From positions 4,019,750 through 4,083,749 of the forward strand of contig OU696583.1 in NCBI GenBank assembly GCA_916048095.2: a stretch of DNA of 64,000 nt, given 5' to 3'. The stretch is from Sacculina carcini (lineage: Eukaryota > Arthropoda > Thecostraca > Sacculinidae). The position numbers were made by a program, and so were the translations under genes. Below are positions 31,048 through 41,641 of this stretch, one piece after another. Numbering within the stretch: the stretch's first letter is position 1; each line of letters begins with the position of its first letter. Below the pieces are notes generated by a model. It was not told the origin of the DNA. It worked only from the letters and a program-made list of their open reading frames with translations, and ran no database searches.

Positions 31048-33266
31048 TCAGATGCGGTCGATGAGAGCGGTTGTGCGTAAAAAGGATAACAGAGGCTCTA
31101 GGGCGTTTGGGTGGTAGAGCAAGAAGTCCAGATCAGCAGTAGAAGGGAACTGCGACATTAGGATGGATCTTTGGTGTTCGAAATATTTACAGTGCAGTAG
31201 GAGGTGGGATACAGTGATGGGGACCCGGCACCTTCTGCAAGTGGGTGGCTCCTCACGGTTCAGCAAATGTCTGTGTGTGATGTATGTGTGTCCGGTTCTG
31301 AGTCGGATGAGAGCTTTATCAATTAATCTTGACCGATGTGGAATTTGGTGTCTGTGTTTCATATAATGCTGAATGCAGTTTGTATGGTCTGATATGTTGG
31401 AGAAAGGTTTGGAGAAGTAGAGAGGCTCGGTTAGACGTTGAACCCATGGAAAAAGGTCAGTGGCCGATAATGGAGGGATAGTGATGTCTTGGCGGGAAAT
31501 GGCACGCCTTGCTGAAGAGTCAGCGAGGTCGTTGCCGTGGATGCCCATGTGACTCGGAATCCATAGAAATTTAATGGAAAAGCCAGACAAGGTGAGGTTC
31601 TCGTGAAGGCTGATAATCTGTTTACAGATGGGGTTTTTGGAGGTGAAAGAGGATAGAGCTTGTAACACGGAGAGAGAGTCGGTGACAATGACAGAAAGCA
31701 TAATTTCGTTATCTTTTATGAAGACGAGGGACTGGAGTATGGCGAAGGACTCTGCAATAAAAATAGATACGTAGTGAGGAAGTTTGAAAGTGAGTTCCGC
31801 GGATAGGTGAGGTAAAACGACGGCACATCCCACCTCGTCATTGTGTCTTGATCCGTCTGTGTAGAGGTATGTGTACGAGGGGGTCAAGCTGCGGTATTCC
31901 AGTAAATTTTGAGAGACCATATGGGTAAACATAGTTGTTTGCTGGGGATTTCTAGTGTGTCGAAAGGGAGTTGATGGTCCTGTGGACGCAGCGGGGCGCA
32001 CGGTGTGGTAAGCGGAACTGACTGGAAACCGATTTCTTTTTTCGCTAGTGAGTAGGCCATGGCAAAGGTAAAGCCACAGTTTCGACGAATGATGCCAGGC
32101 GGAAGTGATATTAAAGAGTTCATTTGAGACATAAGATTGTGACAAGGATGAAATGGATCCTCAAGAATTTTCAGACCGTATTTCACGCATTTTTGGAGTC
32201 GTCTAGTGTAAAGGGATATGATCCCCAGCTCCCGGTGGAGTTTTCCAATAGGGGTGGTCGGATGACAGCCGGAAATTGTACGCAAGCAGTGGTTCTGAAT
32301 TATATCAAGTGGTCGTAGCACGTTGGGTGACGAGAAAGCCAGACATGTTGCGCCGCACTCGAGAATGGGCCTGATCAAGGTTTTGAAGATGCATGTAAGT
32401 ATGGCGCGATCAGCACCGTAAGACTTGTTCGATACACACTTCAGAATACTCAGTCGTTTTATAGCTTTGTTCTTACACGAATCAACTTGGGGTTTCATTG
32501 ATAGTCTGGAATCCAGGAAGAAACCTAGGTATTTTGTTTTCATAGAAAAGCTTATGGGTGTTCCGTGTATTATCAGGGGGGTGAGAGATCTGAGGGGGGG
32601 AGAGGAATATTTTCGAAAAACTATAGCTGTTGTTTTTTGGGTAGAGATTTGGAAACCGAAAGTGTTGCATTTGTGTGAAATTTGATCTAGGGAAAGTTGT
32701 AATATTGAAAGGATAGATGGTAGATGGTTCCCGGTGCACCACAGAACAATGTCATCGGCATATAAGCTATATTTCACCGATGGTGGTAGCGATTCAGTGA
32801 GTTGGCAGACGGAAACGTTGAATAGTGTCGGTGATATTACACTGCCCTGGGTGACTCTATCCTCTTGATTGAAGGAAGTAGAGATACAAGTGGTTTTGAC
32901 TTGGAAAGTCCAGCCAGATAGGTACTCCTTGAGGAAAAGGAAGAGGTGTCCCGCGAGTCCGTTGTCTCTAAGAAGCGAAATGAGTGCAAATTTGGACATG
33001 GTATTGAAGGCCGAGGAAAGGTCGAGAAACACTCCAACCGTTGGTTGGTTACGGGCAAAGCCAGCCCTGATGTCCGATGTTAATTTTGTTATGTTATCAA
33101 TCGTGCTGCGGCCTGTACAAAATGCTGTCTGATGTGGTGATAGGAGGTTATTTGTTTCTAAACATTCCAATAGGCGTGATAATATAATTCTTTCATAAAT
33201 TTTAAAAAAACGGAGGTAATTTGAATGGGTCTATACGAGGAAACTTCGAGATATGGTTTACCGGGT
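31048..33266 (-). pseudogene. LINE-C ORF2: RT and RNase H
   Basis: From the BEL junction (33266) the minus strand continues RT (PGKPYLEVSSYRPIQITS); a one-base shift at a T-run leads to the 428-codon frame 33170-31884 with GVFLDLSSAFNTM, VTQGSVISPTLFN and SLYADDIVLW, the intact catalytic block, then KTKYLGFFLDSRL. A second shift near 32100 leads to 32145-31048 with RNase H (YTDGSRHNDEVGCA, IAESFAILQSL, VTDSLSVLQ, WIPSHMGIHGNDLAD) and a C-terminal CRRCRVPITVSHLLLHC finger. Confidence 0.9.
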
Positions 33267-33270
33267 TTAG

Positions 33271-33715
33271 TATTGTGATTTAATTTGGAGAAGCCCTTTT
33301 GTACTTTATTGGAGAACCCAAAGCTTACCTGATTGCGAATTTATTTTGTCGCAGGTAGCCGTTCGCGTTGTTGTACGTACAGCCCCGGTGGCAATGGATT
33401 TCTCCGCGAGTAATTGCTTGTCGCCGAATATTGAAAGAAGACTTGACGATAACTGAAATAGGCTTGAAATACGATGCCTCGAACGCTGAACCACGAATTA
33501 TCCGTACCGAACCCCGAGTCATTAACCACCCCGTGCTCTCTGTCTCCACTAATCCCCTTTCGCCGTTCCGGGCTGCCACGCCCCATTTTATCGCGGATTT
33601 GCCTTGAATCCTCCAAAATAGTACTGGGCTTTGAAATTATTTTCCCAATTAAATAGAATTGAAATTATTGAATTAAATTATGAATTACAATTGAAAATGA
33701 TAAATATTTCTTTCA
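33271..33715 (-). repeat. 3' LTR of the BEL element
   Basis: On the minus strand it starts TGAAAGAAATATTTATC; next to it (33716-33722) is the polypurine tract AAGGGAGGG. The minus 3' end is ...AATCACAATA: the three bases after CACA are shared by both LTRs and are needed for the TTAG duplication to match, so the LTR ends in ATA rather than CA. Short frames inside both LTRs are duplicates and not genes. Confidence 0.9.
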
Positions 33716-33950
33716 CCCTCCCTTAAAAACAAAAGGGAAAGGAAACATATGAACCTTGTAGACTGAAGCATGTCGTTGAATGAAGTTTGAGGAACGAACA
33801 CACTCAGAGTCAATTTGACAACAATAAGAATTGTGAATGATGATGAAGGACTGAGAAGGCCTGGTATAAAGTGAGAAGTGGCATGAACTTTGATACGACA
33901 CCATTTGAGGACAATGATACAATTTGATAATGATCGTACTCACTGAACAC
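33716..33950 (-). other. BEL 3' non-coding stretch
   Basis: 235 bases between the pol stop and the 3' LTR, with the polypurine tract at the left end. No coding signal. Confidence 0.7.
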
Positions 33951-36900
33951 TTATACAGATACATCACGTATGAGGCCGGCTAACTGCTCTCGTTGTTTCA
34001 TTGCAGCTTTTCTCTTCCCGCGAATGGGATGAGATGTTGCAGTCTCTCTTTCTTCATTGACACCCGGCGCTGTTTGACTTGGATGGATCGCAGTGATTTC
34101 TAGAGGATAAAGATGCTTGACTGCGTGAATGCTACTCTTGCCAGAACTGTTCTTCAGTATAACTTGCCTGACACGCCCATCTTCACCCGGTAGTAGCTTG
34201 ATAATTCGGCCCATGGACCAAAATATTCGAGGTCGATCCTTGGTGTGAATGAGAACAATATCACCCACAGATAATTTGTCCTTCCAGTCGGTTTGATACA
34301 AATTTCGGTTCAACTCTCTCAAGCTCAATACGTACTCTTCATACCACATTGCACGGAACTTGTCCAACAACTCATTCTGAACTTGCATTGTGTCATTCAA
34401 ACGACGATGCATATCATTCGCTTCAGGCGTCCACAGTGGATCTTCCTTGTGATCAGTGATTATCTGTAATCGAGGATTGAGGTTTAACTTCAGAATCTTG
34501 TTTGGTGTGAGTGTTTCAATTTCGTTGATGCCACTATGCACATAGGTGAGCGGACGATTGTTAACCGCATCTTGAATGCCTGATAAATGAGTGATGAGAT
34601 CGAAATAGGATAATCGAGCTTTGCCGATCGACTTATACAGGCACTGTTTCACCGTTTTAATCTGCCTCTCATATACGCCCCCCATCCAGCTGGCGTACAC
34701 CGGAATTGTTTTGTGTTGTATGTGATGTTTCCTCATATATTCAACAAAATCGTCTGACAACAAAGCTTCTTGAAGGTAACGCTTACTGGTGACAAATTGC
34801 TTCCCATTATCTGAATAAATCATCTCGGGCACCCTGTAGGTGTTACAGAATCTCATGAACGATTGAAGAAAGGAAGAAGTACTGACATCGGGAAGAACAT
34901 CCAAATGAACGCACCGTAGCGCCATACAGGTATACAGGGCGATGTACACCTTTTGTTCCTCACCACCTTTCCCTGTGATATTGATATGACCTGTGTAATC
35001 AATGGCCACATTTTCATATGCCTTGACAAATTTTATTCGTTCTGTCGGAAGATTATTCAGTCGCGGATATTTCACGGACAGCGAATTGAGTTTTTTGCAG
35101 ATAACACAATCTCTGATGATTTTCTTGACTGCCTGTCTACCACCAGGTATCCAGAATCCTCTTTCTCTCAGTTGAGTGAGTGTCGACCCGATCCCTAGGT
35201 GACGGCATCGTTCATGTTGATCTCTGATCATTAGCCGGGTAATATGATGGTCTTTTGATAATAACACCGGATTTTTCGCTGCGTAACTGAAGTAGTTCAG
35301 GCGAGAAATCCTACCTCGGCAACGAATAATACCCTGATCATCCAAGAAAAGGTTGAGATCGTTCACCAAATTTGGAACACGCTGGCTGCGTTCGGGACTC
35401 TGAAGATAGTCAAGGATGTCTGAATATTCTTGAGCTTGCAGGGCCTTTAGCCAATAATTAACTGATTTCTCATTTGTGTCGGATGACGTCTTTCGCATTT
35501 TGTCCACAAATTTGAATACCAGTCCGGTGATGCGATGAATTTTGTTGAGGTTGGAGAGCTTTTCAGCAGTGAACAAGGTGTGCGTCGACGACTGCGCGTT
35601 AGACGACGACGTCTGCCCCTGACGCTGCGTCAAAACCAAAGATTTCTGCTCGTGAGAATCTTGTCTGAAGTTCAAGAGTTGTTCTTGAGTGAACTTCGTA
35701 ACACAAGGAACTTCGACGGGCGTTTCTGTCCAGATTTTCAGCCAATCAGGTCCAAAAATCCACTGATCCTGATATTTTTCGAATTTCACAAACGTTTGAC
35801 CTTTCGTCAAGAGATCAGCGACATTCTCATTTGTCGGGACATAGCCAAACCGCATTACTACTCCCTTGTCAGATTCGATGTTCTTCTTCATAGCCTCAAT
35901 ATCCTTTTGACGAGCTTGAGTGAAACGATTGGTTGTTCTGCAGCCTTGATGAATCCACTCTAGTACGACCTGTGAATCGACCCACACATTGATCTGCTGA
36001 ATTTTGAACATGAGTGAATCCAGAATGAGTTGTAGGCCTTTCATCATCAAGAAAACCGCCAACAGCTCAGTTTGCGGAATGCTCTTGTTTTGAGGTGAGA
36101 TCTTCGACTTGGCAAATATGAAATTCGATTCATTCTTTGAGTTCGTGGCATAACAAACGAACCCATAGCTTTCTTTCCCTCCGTCACAAAATATATTTAT
36201 GTCATGATTCGACAATGAGTCAGCTGACTTCCTCGGAAATCGCAGTTGGTCAAGCTGCGCCAGCTCCTTTTGAATTGATCTCCATTCTCGCGATAGCTGT
36301 TCCTTGAGTGGTTCATCCCAACCAACCTTGAGTAGCCACAATTTCTTCATGAAGAGCCTACCGCACAATGTGACAGGTAGTGCTAACGACAGCGGGTCGA
36401 AAATCTTGCTGATGTTGCTCAGTACTCGCCGTTTCGTAGGCCTGGACTCTGAATTATGAAGAACAACTTGACAGTCCGCGAGCTTCAGTGAATCCCTTTC
36501 TGGGTCATACATATATCCCAACACTTTCTCATAATCCGATTGGTGAGTGGTCGCCGTTTCATTCGACATCATAAGTTCTCTCATGGAAGACACATTTGAA
36601 GACCAGCTTCGAAGATTGAACCCTCCTTCCTGCATGATTTCCCTACTCCTGTGGTACACATTGCGAATCTGATTGGTACTAGAGGAAGTAAACAAGAAAT
36701 TATCCATGTAGAAGGAGCTTTTCAGAATGTCCGCTACAGAGTCTTGCGGATATAATTTCAAATGATACTGCAAGACCCTCATCAACACAAATGGACTTGC
36801 ATTTAGGCCAAATAGAATAGTTCGATGTCGGTACACTTTCAACACGCCATTCGACTCCCACAAAAAACAGAATCTGTTTTTATCTTCTTCCGACTTCAAC

Positions 36901-38612
36901 TGAATCTGCAGAAAGGCTTTATCTATATCAGCCATTAGTACAAAATCCTCCTGACGAAATTTTAGCATCATACCCACAAGATTCGCCAACAAGTCTATTC
37001 CTTGAAAGCACGCTTGATTGAGTGTCGTCGCATTTTTGTCGACCTTAAAACTACAATTGAAGACTGTTCGCATTTTAGATGTACACTGATCTTCATCTTT
37101 GAACACAGGATGATGGGGGATGAAGACACAGTTCTCTTTGACAAGTGACTCAACCTCAATTTCCTCAATAATGTTTCTTTGTATTTGATCTGTGAAATTG
37201 CTTTCGTAGCGATCTAGACAATACTTGGCTACCAGACTTCGCTGGACCTGCTTCATTGCTTTGAATGCGACATCGAAATTGTGATCTACATTTCTGATTG
37301 AGTCTAAAAAAGGCACTTTGACCGAATAATGGCCATCTTTGAATTCAATACTGTCATCGAATTCTTTGATCAGCGCTTCATCTGTTTCGGCGAGAGTGTC
37401 ATCTTTGATGCCGATATTCTCCACCTTGAACATATTCTCCAACTCCACATCCACATCTAATTCGCCAGATGATAGTGACACAGGACTGAAATATGTGCGA
37501 GTTGGGTTTATTGCCAAGTTGACCAGACGTTCGTTTTTTTTGTCTACAGGTGTCACTGAAGTCTTTTCACCCATGAGGGAGGAAATTTCTCCGAAAAGTA
37601 TCATACCATCGTCGACTTCATAAGCAGTCGTATTGCCTACCTTAACACTGCTCAGCAGCTGAATGTGTCCTATGAGATCAGAACCCAAAAGACAATGAAA
37701 ATCGGTCATTCTGTCTTCCGACATGTCCCGGAAAAAGCTGTCAGCCAACCTGAGGCCTTCAGACTTGAATTTTCGTACCAGTTTGGTCACTCCTGGCACA
37801 TGATAATCCAATGACATACTATCATCTACCAGCAACTTGACGGTCGTGCTACCTCTTCTTGTAAAATGAACATTGCACACGACAACATCATGCTGTTTCT
37901 CCGCGGTGCCTATGAATGTACGCACTTGATATTTGACGCGGTGTTTTTCTCTCTTGGCTGAGATCTTATCAGCCATATACTCACTGATGTAAGACGTTTG
38001 TGAGCCGTGATCGATCAAACACCGGACTATTTCACAATTTCCGTCCTCGGTTTGCATGAGTACCGACATTGATGGTAACAGTACCGCCGCCTGTGCATCG
38101 GTCTTCATCATGCACAGATGATTCTCCAGTTTTGTGACTTTGGTTGGACCACTACACACCGCAGTTATATGCGTATTTTTGCCGCACGACTTGCACCTGT
38201 AGGTGAGCCCCTTCTTCTGGCATTCACACTCCTCCGTCGGCCGCCCGCGGCTGCAGTGGACACACCGTCCGAGCTGTCGCAAACGCTGGATTCGTGCCTG
38301 AGAATTTGAGTAATTACCACACTGCGACATCGGATGATCCCCTTCGCAAAACTTGCATGACTTCCATGAATGTGACGACGACTTTGATTGCTGAACCTCC
38401 GATCTGACGGCTGATGTCGCAAATGTTTGCAAACTCGGAGATGACACCCGAAGCTTTTCCTGACCCCGGCGCACATTTTCTCGATACTTCTCGACATTTT
38501 GATTTGAGCGAGGCTGCGGTTTTTGGTCGAAGACCTTGGTCTGAGACGTGTTGCGATTAGCGCCCCCTTTTTGAGCTTCAAGCGCCCTCAATATTTTGCT
38601 GGAATTCTCCAA
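33951..38612 (-). CDS. BEL/Pao pol polyprotein (zinc fingers, protease, RT, RNase H, integrase)
   Basis: An uninterrupted frame of 1553 codons, in the same frame as gag and separated from it by one TAA; the first codon is not a natural start (TTG). Rough residue order: CCHC-like finger CKFCEGDHPMSQC (about 85-97) and a second Cys/His cluster (CVHCSRGR...CKSCGKNTHITAVC, about 117-154); protease with CLIDHGSQTSYIS near 200; RT with FVLMADIDKAFLQI near 570 and SFYMDNFLF near 640; RNase H with NIFCDGGKES, QTELLAVFL and VWVDSQVV near 820-910; integrase with DQHERCRHLG...CVICKK, then VAIDYTGH, IYSDNGKQF and GGVYERQIKTVK (D, D, E) near 1160-1330; and a C-terminal GDIVLIHTKDRPRIFW. The RT active site is YMDN, not YVDD; I recall DN variants in other BEL/Pao proteins, so it may be tolerated. 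It makes the enzymes for copying and integration. Confidence 0.9.
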   Translation of the reverse strand: MENSSKILRALEAQKGGANRNTSQTKVFDQKPQPRSNQNVEKYRENVRRGQEKLRVSSPSLQTFATSAVRSEVQQSKSSSHSWKSCKFCEGDHPMSQCGNYSNSQARIQRLRQLGRCVHCSRGRPTEECECQKKGLTYRCKSCGKNTHITAVCSGPTKVTKLENHLCMMKTDAQAAVLLPSMSVLMQTEDGNCEIVRCLIDHGSQTSYISEYMADKISAKREKHRVKYQVRTFIGTAEKQHDVVVCNVHFTRRGSTTVKLLVDDSMSLDYHVPGVTKLVRKFKSEGLRLADSFFRDMSEDRMTDFHCLLGSDLIGHIQLLSSVKVGNTTAYEVDDGMILFGEISSLMGEKTSVTPVDKKNERLVNLAINPTRTYFSPVSLSSGELDVDVELENMFKVENIGIKDDTLAETDEALIKEFDDSIEFKDGHYSVKVPFLDSIRNVDHNFDVAFKAMKQVQRSLVAKYCLDRYESNFTDQIQRNIIEEIEVESLVKENCVFIPHHPVFKDEDQCTSKMRTVFNCSFKVDKNATTLNQACFQGIDLLANLVGMMLKFRQEDFVLMADIDKAFLQIQLKSEEDKNRFCFLWESNGVLKVYRHRTILFGLNASPFVLMRVLQYHLKLYPQDSVADILKSSFYMDNFLFTSSSTNQIRNVYHRSREIMQEGGFNLRSWSSNVSSMRELMMSNETATTHQSDYEKVLGYMYDPERDSLKLADCQVVLHNSESRPTKRRVLSNISKIFDPLSLALPVTLCGRLFMKKLWLLKVGWDEPLKEQLSREWRSIQKELAQLDQLRFPRKSADSLSNHDINIFCDGGKESYGFVCYATNSKNESNFIFAKSKISPQNKSIPQTELLAVFLMMKGLQLILDSLMFKIQQINVWVDSQVVLEWIHQGCRTTNRFTQARQKDIEAMKKNIESDKGVVMRFGYVPTNENVADLLTKGQTFVKFEKYQDQWIFGPDWLKIWTETPVEVPCVTKFTQEQLLNFRQDSHEQKSLVLTQRQGQTSSSNAQSSTHTLFTAEKLSNLNKIHRITGLVFKFVDKMRKTSSDTNEKSVNYWLKALQAQEYSDILDYLQSPERSQRVPNLVNDLNLFLDDQGIIRCRGRISRLNYFSYAAKNPVLLSKDHHITRLMIRDQHERCRHLGIGSTLTQLRERGFWIPGGRQAVKKIIRDCVICKKLNSLSVKYPRLNNLPTERIKFVKAYENVAIDYTGHINITGKGGEEQKVYIALYTCMALRCVHLDVLPDVSTSSFLQSFMRFCNTYRVPEMIYSDNGKQFVTSKRYLQEALLSDDFVEYMRKHHIQHKTIPVYASWMGGVYERQIKTVKQCLYKSIGKARLSYFDLITHLSGIQDAVNNRPLTYVHSGINEIETLTPNKILKLNLNPRLQIITDHKEDPLWTPEANDMHRRLNDTMQVQNELLDKFRAMWYEEYVLSLRELNRNLYQTDWKDKLSVGDIVLIHTKDRPRIFWSMGRIIKLLPGEDGRVRQVILKNSSGKSSIHAVKHLYPLEITAIHPSQTAPGVNEERETATSHPIRGKRKAAMKQREQLAGLIRDVSV

Positions 38613-38615
38613 AAT

Positions 38616-39477
38616 TTATTTTACGGAGGGGTATTCTGTTCCAATCAGTAAACTGGACCTGGTTCTGTAATTTGATGGTAATCTATTCATTACAATATGG
38701 CTCAAAAGCCTCGAACCAAAACTGCCTTCTACGAGTGCGTCCAAATTGTAATTTTGCAGCTCATAGACCGTTGACCGAATCTGATGTAAAAGTCGATGCA
38801 TTCCGGCAAAGTCCGTGTCTGACGGACAACTCTGCCCGGTGAGTGTACCCATGAGGCGCTCCACTACGGCATCTTCATCGAGATATTCGTCTTTCAAACA
38901 TGTCATAGCGGTACCATAATTGACATCAGTGTTTGACAGATGCTTAACAACATCCAGAGCGTCTCCTCTCAAACAGCTCTTGAGGTATATGAGCTTCACC
39001 GTGTCAGAAAACTCCTCTTTTTCCCCGACAAGGTCATTGAACAGTCGGATGAATTCCGAAAACTGCAACCTGTCTGAGGCGCCGTTGAATGATGGAAGTC
39101 GAATCTCCGGTGGTTTGACATGACTGACCTTAGCGGATTTTGCCGGTTTGAATGGGCCGCATCGCCGCGGTTGACTGGCTCGACGCGCTGATGATAGCTG
39201 AAAGGCTTTGCGCGATCTGAGCGTGATAATCTGTCTGTGACTCGACATCCTGGTCGCACTCCTCTGGTGACGTCTCTTCTAACAAAAATGTGATTTTCAG
39301 ATCCAAATTCTCAATGTCTGCAAGTTTAGCTCGGATAGATTTGACTCTGTCATGAACTACTGTCTCGTCAAGCTCCTCCTTTTCGAGTTTTTTGATCCAC
39401 AAAGTCACTAACCTCTTTAGGGCACCACGTTGAACTTTCAGCTCTTTCATTGACTGAATCGTTTTGACATCATCCAT
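38616..39477 (-). pseudogene. BEL/Pao gag with one frameshift
   Basis: The start chosen is the ATG at 39477 (MDDVKTIQSMKELK), in a frame open to 39130; an in-frame ATG 24 codons upstream would add a hydrophobic stretch and is less likely. The N-terminus is a long predicted coiled coil. The frame must change once between 39248 and 39130 to continue into the DUF1759-type domain (VKPPEIRLPSFNGASDR, LIYLKSCLRGDALDVVKHL, LKDEYLDEDAVVERL), which ends at TAA (38613-38615). Both frames are open across about 118 bases, so the exact site is not fixed. Family members usually have gag and pol in one frame. Confidence 0.85.
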
Positions 39478-39664
39478 CCTGACTGAGATAAGGATGTGAT
39501 TAGAGAGGACTACTAAGACCAATACAAAGTACAATTGGAAATGAGACACAGAAAATTAAATGCCAAAAAGCGACAACGACATACTTCAATTTAGCTTGTC
39601 ACATGATGATAATTTACATTTTGACTTCAATAAACTGGAAAGTACAGAAAATAAATTCGCAAGA

Positions 39665-40109
39665 TATTGTGATTTAATTTGGAGAAGCCCTCTTGTACTT
39701 TATTGGAGAACCCAAAGCTTACCTGATTGCGAATTTATTTTGTCGCAGGTAGCCGTTCGCGTTGTTGTACGTACAGCCCCGGTGGCAATGGATTTCTCCG
39801 CGAGTAATTGCTTGTCGCCGAATATTGAAAGAAGACTTGACGATAACTGAAATAGGCTTGAAATACGATGCCTCGAACGCTGAACCATGAATTATCCGTA
39901 CCGAACCCCGAGTCATTAACCACCCCGTGCTCTCTGTCTCCACTAATCCCCTTTCGCCGTTCCGGGTTGCCACGCCCCATTTTATCGCGGATTTGCCTTG
40001 AATCCTCCAAAATAGTACTGGGCTTTGAAATTATTTTCCCAATTAAATAGAATTAAAATTATTGAATTAAATTATGAATTACAATTGAAAATGATAAATA
40101 TTTCTTTCA
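39665..40109 (-). repeat. 5' LTR of the BEL element
   Basis: Partner of 33271-33715, same length, four transitions. The leader 39478-39664 (187 bases) follows; no TGG-type tRNA primer site is obvious directly after the LTR. Confidence 0.9.
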
Positions 40110-41616
40110 TTAGGAATAGGTATTACGAAAGAGTTTTTCCACGAAGAGGGAATGAAGTTATTTGTCCAAATTGAATTGAAGGCGCGGAGGATGGAGTTGA
40201 GGTGGTCAGCAGCCATGAATGTGAAGAAGTGAGGATGAAGACCGTCAGGGCCTGGGCATGAAGAACGAGATTTTTTAATTGACATAAGAAGCTCAGACAT
40301 CAGGAAAGGGCGGTTGTAGCGTTGAAACTGCGAATGTGTGGGAAGGGGAGAGAGTTTGGATATGTCTTGTGGTGCATAGGAGGGTTCTGATAGCTTAGCT
40401 AGGTATGTGCCAAAAAGGGTCTGAACAATCAATTGGTTGCTAGTAGTGCAATTTCCGAACGTGAGAGATGGAAATTTGGGTGTTTGGAACTGAGAATTTT
40501 CAAGCGATCGGATGAAGGACCAAATTTTGGTGATCGATGACTGATGGTTAAAGGAAAGGAGAAAGCGGGTCCAGCTGCCACGTTTAGTCTGTCTAATCGT
40601 TTTTCTAGCAATTGCTTTGACACGTTGATATTGTGATAAGTTGTGGGGGGATCTTTGATTTCGATAGGCTCTCAGTGCTCTTTTCTGGTCGGTGATTGCC
40701 TGTTTGCATTCTGTGTTCCACCATGGGGTGTAATGTTTCCTGTCAGATATCTTTGGATATGTAAAAGGAATACTGAGTTCTGCTGCTTCGATAATTTTAA
40801 GGGTGATGTGAGGTATTGCATTTTTTAAATCAGGTGGAGGAACGATGTTTAGTAGTTTATTGAAATAATTCCAGTCCGCTCGAGACGTTATCCATTTTCT
40901 ACAATTGTGATTATTGTTGGATTCTGATGTTTTGTCAGTGTTTGAGAGAAATTTGATAATAATAGGGGTGTGGTCGCTGCCATGCAGGTCTCGATCATTG
41001 TGCCAATTTAGAGAAGGGACATGGCTGCTAGAACAGAAAGATAAATCGATGTGTGTCATGTGTCCTGTGTGCTCAACGAGGTGTGTTGGTGATCCATTAT
41101 TAAGGATGTGAAGGTCGTGTTGAAGAGGGAGAGTTTAGAGTTCCTCACCACGTCTGTCAGCTGAAGGAGAGCCCATAGAGAATTTTTAGCGTTGAAGTCT
41201 CCACATAGGATGATTGGATGGGGAAGGGACTTGATTAGGTCACAGAGTGGAGAAATATCAGTGTGGTTATTTGGCGGTAGATATACATTGCAGATGGTGA
41301 AAGTGGTGTTTTTGTATTCAATGAGAGCTGCTGTATGTTGAACAGAGCTTTGTGTCGTTATGCGGTGATGTGGAATATGTTTAGAAATGAAGAGAGAGGT
41401 ACCCCCTTTCCTCGTGTGTGCATCGCCGATTTGATGGTAAGCGCAATAGTCAGGAAGGTTATAGTGAGGGATATCTGAGGATAGTAAACGGGTTTCCTGA
41501 ATAGCTACAATAGCTGAAGATAGGGTATTGGACATGTGTCGAAATTCAGGCCACTTATGGATTAAACTTCGGCAGTTCCATTGGAAGATAAGATAATCGA
41601 AAACGGAGCTAGACAT
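40110..41616 (-). pseudogene. LINE-C ORF2: endonuclease and start of RT
   Basis: The start chosen is the ATG at 41616 (MSSSVFDYLIFQWNC), 25 bases after the ORF1 stop. The endonuclease has QWNCRSLIHKWPEF, VAIQETRL, GGTSLFISK, IILCGDFNAKNSLW and, after a shift near 41057, HGSDHTPIII (final SDH). The second frame (41059-40110) continues through a linker (WWNTECKQAITDQKRALRAY) to the first RT block (SWKNSFVIPIP), cut by the BEL 5' LTR. All catalytic endonuclease residues I can check are present; one frameshift. Confidence 0.9.
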
Positions 41617-41641
41617 GAGAAATAAAGGGGGATTCCGTGTT

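Larger units (their letters stand above)
33271..40109 (-). mobile_element. BEL/Pao retrotransposon, young, nearly intact
   Basis: LTRs 33271-33715 and 39665-40109 are both 445 bp and differ at only four positions, all transitions (about 99.1% identical). TTAG lies on both sides (33267-33270, 40110-40113). Removing the element with one TTAG joins the RT of LINE-C in the same frame. The minus-strand interior holds gag (39477-38616) and an open 1553-codon pol frame (38612-33951). The only defects seen are one frameshift in gag and one TAA between gag and pol. It is the most recent insertion in the nest. Confidence 0.95.

Noticed and set aside
33306-33616. Small genes at 33306-33616 and 39700-40010 with matching proteins
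   Set aside because: They match because both lie in the two BEL LTRs; there is no sign of coding use.
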